Assembly: GCF_046159715.1 (NCBI RefSeq)
Contig: NZ_JBJXCT010000007.1
Coordinates: 1-64,000, forward strand
From: Pampinifervens sp037481935
Lineage (GTDB): Bacteria > Aquificota > Aquificia > Aquificales > Aquificaceae
DNA length: 64,000 nucleotides
Direction: 5' to 3'
The position numbers and the translations under genes were made by a program. Under the pieces are notes generated by a model. It was not told where the DNA came from and ran no database searches. It saw only the letters and a list, made by a program, of their open reading frames with translations. This document shows, piece after piece, positions 58,275-64,000 of the stretch. Every line of letters begins with the position of its first letter. The stretch's first letter is position 1.

Positions 58275-60106
58275 ATCTTCAAGGGCTTTATCCTTACAGC
58301 CACCTCGTCCGGGTTTACCACATCACCCACAGATATGAGCACTTCCTCCACCACGCCTTCCACAGGACTGTGAACTTCGTTTTCCATCTTCATGGCCTCT
58401 ACCACAAAGAGCACATCTCCTTCTTTTACCTCCTGCCCTATGCTCACCTTTACGTTTACCACCTTGCCTGATATGGGCGAGGTTACATCTCCAACGCCCA
58501 CGGGCTTTGGTCTTCTGGGCTTCACCTCTACTGCAGAGGTTATTTCACCGTAAGGAGAGGGAATGCTTTCCACTTCCTTGAGTGGCCTTAGGATGACCTC
58601 TTCCAGCTTTCCATCAAGCCTCACAAAGAAGGGCCTTCCTTCGGTGGTTGGTTCACCCCTCCCCGCTATCTGCACATGATACTGTTCTCCATGGACTGTA
58701 ACAATGAACTCAACAGGTATGTTTTCCTTCATTTCTTCCACGAGTTCCTCAGGTGGAAGTTTTTCTCCCTTCTCTCTGGACTCAAAAAACTCCTTCGCTA
58801 CCAGGGGAAAGATGGCATAAGAAAGCACATCCTCCTCACTCTTTGCCCCAGCCCTTACAGCCTCTTCCCTTGCTTTGGGTAGCTCAGGCTCAAGAAGGTC
58901 TGCAGGCCTTATGTGATATATGGGCTCCTCGTCACCCAGTATCTTTTTTATAAGCTCTTCCCTTATGGGTGCAGGGGGCCTGCCATAGAGACCCTTCACG
59001 TAATCCCTGGTCTCCTTTGTCACCACCTTGTACCTTTCTCCGTGAACCACATTAAGAAATGCCTGAGAACCAACTATCTGACTTGTGGGGGTTACAAGGG
59101 GAGGATATCCAAGGTCCTGACGGACTATAACCACCTCCTCAAGGACCTCTGGAAGCCTCTCCTCCATACCCTGTTCTCTGAGCTGACTTATAAAGTTGGA
59201 AATCATACCACCGGGAACCTGATGGAGAAGCACGCCCACATCGGGATAGGGAGGGAGCACATCATATTTTTTATACTTCTTCCTTATGCCTGCAAAAAGG
59301 TCTCCGGCCCTCTGGTAAAGCTTTTCATCCACCCTCACCTGATAGCCGAACTCCCTCAGCACATATATCATGGTCTCACCTGGCGGGTGAGATGTCTGAC
59401 AGGAGAGGCTGTAAAAGACCGTGTCTATCATGTCCGCCCCCGCTTCCACGCCTTTGAGCTGTGCCATCTGTGCAAGGTCTGCTGTGGTCTGGGTATGAAG
59501 ATGCACCATGTATTCTGGAAATTCTGACTTGAGGGCGTAGACCAGCTCGTAGGCAACCTTTGGGGAGAGCAGTCCGGCCTGGTCCTTTATGGATATGATA
59601 TCTATGCCCATATCCACAAGTTCTCTGGCAATACCCACATAATATTCCACCGTGTGCACCGGGCTTATAGTGTAAGAGAGCACACCTTTTACCGTTGCCC
59701 CTACCCTCTTAGCAGTTTCTATGGACTTTCTCATATTTCTTGTATCGTTAAGAGCGTCAAAAATCCTGAATACCTCTATGCCGTTGTCATATGCCCTCTT
59801 TACAAACTCCTCTACCACATCGTCCGCATAGTGCCTGTAGCCCACCACATTCTGACCTCTCAGGAGCATCTCAAGCCTTGTGTTTGGTGCATGCTTTTTG
59901 AAGAGCCTGAGCCTCTCCCATGGGTCTTCCTTGAGATACCTGAGGCACACATCAAAGGTGGCCCCTCCCCATACCTCAAGAGACCAGAATCCGCACCTGT
60001 CAAGGACCTCTATAAGTTCAAGCATGTCCTCTGTCCTGACCCTTGTAGCAAGGAGAGACTGAATACCATCCCGTAAAGAAACGTCTGTGATAAAAATCTC
60101 TCGCAT
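58271..60106 (-). CDS. Biotin-dependent carboxyltransferase subunit (PycB/CfiA/OadA type)
   Basis: A 611-residue protein: N-terminal carboxyltransferase TIM barrel (ITDVSLRDGIQSLLATR, metal His in VHLHTQTTADLAQM), PYC_OADA domain, linker, and C-terminal biotinyl domain with biotin-Lys K573 in VEAMKMENEV. Candidates are pyruvate carboxylase subunit B and the 2-oxoglutarate carboxylase large subunit CfiA of the reductive TCA cycle in Hydrogenobacter; sequence alone does not separate them. The biotin carboxylase partner is not in this window. TATAAT ends seven bases before the ATG and contains the thiL stop. Confidence 0.88.
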   Translation of the reverse strand: MREIFITDVSLRDGIQSLLATRVRTEDMLELIEVLDRCGFWSLEVWGGATFDVCLRYLKEDPWERLRLFKKHAPNTRLEMLLRGQNVVGYRHYADDVVEEFVKRAYDNGIEVFRIFDALNDTRNMRKSIETAKRVGATVKGVLSYTISPVHTVEYYVGIARELVDMGIDIISIKDQAGLLSPKVAYELVYALKSEFPEYMVHLHTQTTADLAQMAQLKGVEAGADMIDTVFYSLSCQTSHPPGETMIYVLREFGYQVRVDEKLYQRAGDLFAGIRKKYKKYDVLPPYPDVGVLLHQVPGGMISNFISQLREQGMEERLPEVLEEVVIVRQDLGYPPLVTPTSQIVGSQAFLNVVHGERYKVVTKETRDYVKGLYGRPPAPIREELIKKILGDEEPIYHIRPADLLEPELPKAREEAVRAGAKSEEDVLSYAIFPLVAKEFFESREKGEKLPPEELVEEMKENIPVEFIVTVHGEQYHVQIAGRGEPTTEGRPFFVRLDGKLEEVILRPLKEVESIPSPYGEITSAVEVKPRRPKPVGVGDVTSPISGKVVNVKVSIGQEVKEGDVLFVVEAMKMENEVHSPVEGVVEEVLISVGDVVNPDEVAVRIKPLKI

Positions 60107-60119
60107 AGGGAAAATTATA
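60107..60119 (-). promoter_or_regulatory. Leaderless promoter of pycB/cfiA, embedding the thiL stop
   Basis: TATAAT (60119-60114, minus strand) ends seven bases before the ATG at 60106. The thiL stop TAA (60117-60115) is part of this hexamer, so termination of one gene and the promoter of the next use the same bases. Confidence 0.55.
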
Positions 60120-61041
60120 ACACCCTGAAGTGGTCAAAGCCTGTAGGCTCAAGCGGCTTCCCATCAAGGAAAACACCCTGCCCCTCTTCCACAAAACCTA
60201 TCTGCACAATGCTGAGGAAGGGGTTCAGTCTTTCAGGGGGATGGGTAAAAAGAAGCTCGTAGTCCTCTCCACCAGAAAGGGCATACTCAAGAGGGTCTTT
60301 TCCGTGCTTTTTGCAGAAGTTTATGAGTTCCTGAGAGAGGGGAATTTTTTCAGAGAAAAAACTGAGCCTCACACCGCTTGCCCTCGAGAGCTTTTCCGCA
60401 TCTGAGGAAAGTCCGTCGCTTATGTCCATGCTGGCGTTGGCATACTTTGAAACATGTTTTAAAAGGTCTATTCTTGCAGTGGGTCTTAGATGCTTCTCCA
60501 TAAGCCTGAGCTCAAAGTCCTCGTAAGAGCGTCTTTCCATCAGGAGAAGCTCAAGCCCTGCCCTTGAGTCCCCCAGAGGTCCAGACACAAAGACTCCGTC
60601 CCCCGCCCTGGCACCACCCCTGCCCACAAACCTCTCCGCCTTCCCTAACATAAATACATCTATACACAGCTTATCCCCTCTGCTCAAATTCCCGCCCACC
60701 ACCTCACAAGAGTAGAACTCACAGGCCCTTTTTATGCCAAGGTATACATCCTCTATATACCTCAGCTCCATGTCTGGAAGCACCAGTGAGACAAGGGCAT
60801 ACAGGGGTTGTCCACCGTTTGCCACCACATCGCTCACATTTACAGATATTGCTTTCCAGCCTATGGCGGAGGGAGGATAGTGAAGCTTGAAGTGCCTGTC
60901 CTGAAGAAGCACATCGCACGTAAGGAGAAGTAAGCTATTTCCCAGCCTTACTGGTGCGGTGTCGTCTCCTATGAGTCCACTTCCCAGTATACCTTTAAGC
61001 CTTTCTATGAGGCCGAACTCACCTATCTCAGAAACCTTCAT
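60115..61041 (-). CDS. thiL: Thiamine-monophosphate kinase
   Basis: A 308-residue ThiL of the PurM/SelD fold: GLIGDDTAPV (GDD metal site), CDVLLQDRHF, AISVNVSDVVANGGQPLYAL, GGNLSRGD, VSGPLGDSRAGLELL, MDISDGLSSDAEKL and SGGEDYELLFT. It makes thiamine diphosphate. Overlaps the NIL-domain gene by four bases. Confidence 0.96.
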   Translation of the reverse strand: MKVSEIGEFGLIERLKGILGSGLIGDDTAPVRLGNSLLLLTCDVLLQDRHFKLHYPPSAIGWKAISVNVSDVVANGGQPLYALVSLVLPDMELRYIEDVYLGIKRACEFYSCEVVGGNLSRGDKLCIDVFMLGKAERFVGRGGARAGDGVFVSGPLGDSRAGLELLLMERRSYEDFELRLMEKHLRPTARIDLLKHVSKYANASMDISDGLSSDAEKLSRASGVRLSFFSEKIPLSQELINFCKKHGKDPLEYALSGGEDYELLFTHPPERLNPFLSIVQIGFVEEGQGVFLDGKPLEPTGFDHFRVL

Positions 61042-61280
61042 TCTGTAAATATCTGCCCCTCTATGGGCTGAACCATAACACCCCTATCTTCAATAAACTT
61101 CATTGCCCTCTCTATCTCCTCAGCCTCACCTTCCACTTCAACGGTGAGTATGCCTGTGTCCTTTGTTACCTTTGCAGTTCTTATGTTAACCACCACATCA
61201 AAATTCTTGCAGACCATACACAGGACTGGCTCCTTCACCTTTTCCTCTGGATATATGAGCTGAAGCCTTATCAGGTTCAT
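61038..61280 (-). CDS. NIL domain protein
   Basis: An 80-residue protein resembling the NIL domain found at the C-terminus of MetN ATPases and in small ferredoxin fusions: RLQLIYPEEKVKEPVLCMVCKNFDVVVNIRTAKV and a ferredoxin-like beta-alpha-beta fold. It is a stand-alone, probably regulatory or substrate-binding module; two Cys (C21, C24) are close together. TATAAT ends six bases before the ATG and directly follows the stop of the previous gene. Confidence 0.75.
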   Translation of the reverse strand: MNLIRLQLIYPEEKVKEPVLCMVCKNFDVVVNIRTAKVTKDTGILTVEVEGEAEEIERAMKFIEDRGVMVQPIEGQIFTE

Positions 61281-61292
61281 AGAAAAATTATA

Positions 61293-62540
61293 TCAGACCT
61301 TGAGAATGTAATCGGCCATCTCAAAGGAAGATTTAGCTATGGCAATCAAAGCCTGACTGTTTATACCTGTCAGCTTTTCCAGATTCACAACCACATCACC
61401 CTGAGCAGGGTCCTGCATGTTTAGCAATTCCGGAAATTTTTCTTCCAGCACTATAGAATAATCCAGTATGCTCCTCAAGTGCACATTCTTTCCCGTATAA
61501 CCATCAATAATCTCCTGTTCTATTCTGACATCTTTTAGAAAAGCTATCTTATCCATACCAAGAATTTCATCTATAAGAGAGAAAAGACCAATAAGGTAGG
61601 CTTCAGACTCATACTTAGGGTTTATAAGCTCGGCAATCTTCTGAGCTATTAGAGCCCTTGTGAGTGATTTCTTCCATAATTCTGGATTCTCAACGGATAC
61701 GTAGTCATTCATTGCCAGAACAAGCAGAAAGTTTCTCAAGTTTTTCAGGCCAAGCATGGCACAGGCCTGCTCCACACTCTTTATTTCCTTTATGGGAGAG
61801 TAATAAGCAGAGTTTACAAGCCTGAGTATCTTTGCGGTCATGCCCACATCTGTGGCTATGAGGCTGGCAATTTCTCTGGGGCTCTGGGCAGCATGTATGG
61901 TGGCTATAAGTCTCAGCAGGGTATTTTTCAGGTAGGGTGCGGTCTGGAATTCTTTCAGTATAAAGGGACTTTCCAGGTAAATACCCTGGAAAAGGTCTCC
62001 TATTTTGCTAACTCTGTTGTATTCTTCCGCATCCTCTATTCTTGAGATGAGAAGGGTTTTTGACTTTGACTTTGATAGGTCCAGAATCTTCTGATTTAGC
62101 CTTTTTGCATCCACAGAGATTATGTTTACCTTGTCCAGGAGTCCGGCCATCTTCTCATTTTCCAGATTTTTTTCATTTAAACTGAACATAACGCCCTGCT
62201 CCATGTATCTGTCTATGGCGTTCAGTATCTGCCTGTAGACCATTTCACCTACTGGCACCTGGGGTTCTATTACCTCAATTATCAGCTTCCTGGGATCAAG
62301 GGACTCAATGGCCTTGTTTATAAGTGAGTCAAGGGACACATTTATCATTATCCTTTTGCCTTCTCCCACCCTTTCTATACCCTGCTCCAGAATTATCTCT
62401 ATTATTATGTAGGTTGCCCTGCTGTAAGGAACTTCCTTTGGATACTCATACATGTTATCCCTTTTTCTGAGAAAGACCTCAAAGGCAACCCTCCTGCCCT
62501 CTCTGTTAAATATGGGTTGCTTTGCTATAAGAAAGCTCAT
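61293..62540 (-). CDS. Degenerate EAL plus HDOD signalling protein
   Basis: A 415-residue YuxH-type protein. The N-terminal half is EAL-like (IAKQPIFNREGRRVAFEVFLR, MINVSLDSL, LIIEVIE), but the DDFG and other catalytic acids of c-di-GMP phosphodiesterases are missing (position reads MFSLNEKN), so it is likely inactive. The C-terminal half is an HDOD domain (TLLRLIATIHAAQSPREIASLIATD, AKILRLVNSAYYSP, EQACAMLGLKNLRNFL). Role in signalling is inferred. It starts inside the glyA 3' end (35-base overlap). Confidence 0.88.
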   Translation of the reverse strand: MSFLIAKQPIFNREGRRVAFEVFLRKRDNMYEYPKEVPYSRATYIIIEIILEQGIERVGEGKRIMINVSLDSLINKAIESLDPRKLIIEVIEPQVPVGEMVYRQILNAIDRYMEQGVMFSLNEKNLENEKMAGLLDKVNIISVDAKRLNQKILDLSKSKSKTLLISRIEDAEEYNRVSKIGDLFQGIYLESPFILKEFQTAPYLKNTLLRLIATIHAAQSPREIASLIATDVGMTAKILRLVNSAYYSPIKEIKSVEQACAMLGLKNLRNFLLVLAMNDYVSVENPELWKKSLTRALIAQKIAELINPKYESEAYLIGLFSLIDEILGMDKIAFLKDVRIEQEIIDGYTGKNVHLRSILDYSIVLEEKFPELLNMQDPAQGDVVVNLEKLTGINSQALIAIAKSSFEMADYILKV

Positions 62541-63792
62541 CCATGACCTCTTTCATTTCGGGATACAGCGGGAATTGCTGGCAGAGTTCTATAACCTCCC
62601 TGCCAACTCTTTCAATAACATCCCTGTCTTCTAAGTTCTCTATCACCTGAGCTATTAGTCTGGCTATTAGCCTCATCTCCTCTTCCTTCATGCCCCTGGT
62701 GGTCATGGCAGGCGTTCCGATTCTTATGCCACTTGTCTTTGTAGGTGGCAGGGGGTCAAAGGGAACAGCGTTCTTGTTAACTGTTATGTTTGCTTTTCCA
62801 AGGGCATCTTCCACCTGTTTGCCCGTTATTCCCCTGTCTCTCAGGTCAAGGAGCACTATGTGGCTGTCCGTTCCACCGGATACTACCTTAAAACCCAGCT
62901 TTATGAACTCTTCAGCCATTGTCTGAGCGTTCAGAACCACCTGCCTTGAGTAAGCCTTGAACTCTTCGCTCATGGCTTCTTTAAAGGCAACTGCCTTCGC
63001 CGCTATAACATGCATTAGAGGGCCGCCCTGCAGACCCGGAAAGACGCTCTTGTCTATATCCTTTGCAAACTCTGCTCTGCAGAGTATAAAGCCACCTCTG
63101 GGACCTCTGAGGGTCTTGTGAGTGGTGGAAGTCACAAAGTGAGCGTAGGGCACAGGGTTTGGATAAACCCCGCCTGCTATGAGACCTGCATAATGTGCCA
63201 TGTCCACCATAAGGTATGCACCCACATCTTCCGCTATCTGGGCAAACTTTTCCCAGTCTATAACCCTTGGATATGCGGATGCACCTGCCACTATTAGCCT
63301 GGGCCTGTGCTCCTTTGCCAGCCTGTAAACTTGGTCATAGTCAATGAGCTCAGTCTCTGGATTGAGGCCGTAATAGACCGCATGGTATACCTTTCCGGAA
63401 AAGTTTACCTTTGCTCCATGCGAGAGATGCCCGCCATGGGCAAGGTCCATACCAAGGATTGTATCGCCGGGTCTGAGAATGGCCATGTATACCGCCATAT
63501 TTGCCTGAGAGCCTGAGTGGGGTTGCACATTTGCATGCTCCGCACCGTAGAGTTCCTTTACTCTACTTATGGCAAGGTCCTCTGCTATGTCAACAAACTC
63601 ACAGCCGCCGTAATACCTTTTGTGAGGCAATCCCTCCGCATACTTGTTGGTGAGCACCGAGCCCTGTGCTTCCATAACCGCAAGGGAGGTGAAATTTTCT
63701 GAGGCTATGAGTTCAAGATGGTAGAACTGCCTTCTGTATTCCTTGACTACTGCCTCGTATATATCCGGGTCTACCTGTCTGAGGTGTCTCAT
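62506..63792 (-). CDS. glyA: Serine hydroxymethyltransferase
   Basis: A 428-residue PLP enzyme interconverting serine and glycine with tetrahydrofolate. ELIASENFTS at the N-terminus, HSGSQANMAVY, GLIAGG, and the PLP Lys in VTSTTHKTLRGPRGG. ATG 63792 follows TAAAAT by seven bases; the first three bases of that hexamer are the guaA stop codon. A four-base run on the other end overlaps the EAL-HDOD gene by 35 bases. Confidence 0.98.
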   Translation of the reverse strand: MRHLRQVDPDIYEAVVKEYRRQFYHLELIASENFTSLAVMEAQGSVLTNKYAEGLPHKRYYGGCEFVDIAEDLAISRVKELYGAEHANVQPHSGSQANMAVYMAILRPGDTILGMDLAHGGHLSHGAKVNFSGKVYHAVYYGLNPETELIDYDQVYRLAKEHRPRLIVAGASAYPRVIDWEKFAQIAEDVGAYLMVDMAHYAGLIAGGVYPNPVPYAHFVTSTTHKTLRGPRGGFILCRAEFAKDIDKSVFPGLQGGPLMHVIAAKAVAFKEAMSEEFKAYSRQVVLNAQTMAEEFIKLGFKVVSGGTDSHIVLLDLRDRGITGKQVEDALGKANITVNKNAVPFDPLPPTKTSGIRIGTPAMTTRGMKEEEMRLIARLIAQVIENLEDRDVIERVGREVIELCQQFPLYPEMKEVMDELSYSKATHI

Positions 63793-63802
63793 GTCTATTA
63801 TT

Positions 63803-64000
63803 TTACTCCCATTCTATGGTGGCTGGTGGTTTCGAAGATATGTCATAAACCACCCTGTTTATGCCTTCCACCTCGTTTATAATCCTTCTCATCACATAGT
63901 CAAGAAACTCGTAAGGAAGCCTTGACCAGTCTGCTGTCATGCCGTCAGAGCTGTCCACAGCCCTGAGCCCCACAACCCTTTCATAGGTTCTCACATCGCC
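63803..64000 (-). CDS. guaA: GMP synthase, C-terminal fragment
   Basis: The last 65 residues of GuaA enter from the window edge: VRTYERVVGLRAVDSSDGMT, ADWSRLPYEFL, and the universally conserved end NRVVYDISSKPPATIEWE. This is the dimerisation domain of the glutamine-hydrolysing enzyme converting XMP to GMP. The stop TAA (63805-63803) forms the start of the glyA -10 box. Confidence 0.95.
   Translation of the reverse strand, partial: GDVRTYERVVGLRAVDSSDGMTADWSRLPYEFLDYVMRRIINEVEGINRVVYDISSKPPATIEWE

Noticed and set aside
1..64000. CRISPR arrays, insertion sequences, rRNA genes
   Set aside because: No regularly spaced repeats, transposase genes, terminal inverted repeats or rRNA sequence were seen on either strand.

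Overview
The window is a very compact, almost fully coding chromosomal segment of a thermophilic, chemolithoautotrophic Aquificota-type bacterium, most likely Aquificaceae (the Hydrogenobacter / Thermocrinis / Aquifex group). I infer this from protein character (a biotin carboxylase-type carboxyltransferase of the pycB/cfiA kind, a glutamate synthase large subunit without a small subunit, an LpxC that looks like the Aquifex protein, DnaG and CtpA of Aquifex type), a moderate base composition, short 4-base overlaps between genes, and no mobile elements. No non-coding stretch exceeds about 170 bases.

Layout. 1-10.5 kb: the end of an Rpn-like nuclease gene, a nuclease lipoprotein, then a tripartite metal efflux operon (outer membrane factor, membrane fusion protein, RND pump) trailed by a DUF2231 membrane protein and an unknown beta-rich protein, all on the minus strand. 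Upstream lies its likely regulator: a four-cysteine periplasmic protein, an OmpR-type response regulator and a histidine kinase. Identical TTAAC-N6-TTAAC repeats precede both operons. 10.5-30 kb: gltB, an MFS carrier, tsaB, a flavoprotein, a ferredoxin, a DUF2892 protein under a 28-bp palindrome, an NfnA-like reductase, kdsB, lpxC, hemD, dnaG, cimA, ctpA, tsaD, an HTH-nuclease, fmt, ribD and small envelope genes. 30.4-35.5 kb: a seven-gene Mrp/Mbx-type cation antiporter operon. 35.5-42.5 kb: enolase, an FtsB-like protein, a CpoB-like lipoprotein, uppS, cdsA, pmbA and two unknown genes, one with tandem receiver-like domains. 42.5-49.9 kb (minus): ispE, tRNA-Gln, prs, rplY, pth, ppa, kdsD, dxr and an orphan peptide-binding protein. 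50-52 kb: groES-groEL. 52-64 kb: a SulP transporter with an apparent 5' frameshift, a nitrilase-family amidase, pyrG, a metallophosphoesterase, a response regulator, pycB/cfiA, thiL, a NIL protein, an EAL-HDOD protein, glyA and the end of guaA.

The most striking global signal is promoter layout. About twenty genes have a TATAAT-like -10 box whose last base lies only 6-10 (usually 7) bases before the start codon, with no Shine-Dalgarno sequence, which predicts leaderless mRNAs. Three divergent gene pairs are served by overlapping or abutting, near-symmetric -10 boxes squeezed into 14-21 bp between the two start codons. In several co-directional pairs the stop codon of the upstream gene forms part of the -10 element of the next. 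Genes with strong Shine-Dalgarno sequences (groES, groEL, ppa, rplY, gltB, the four-cysteine protein) coexist with these.
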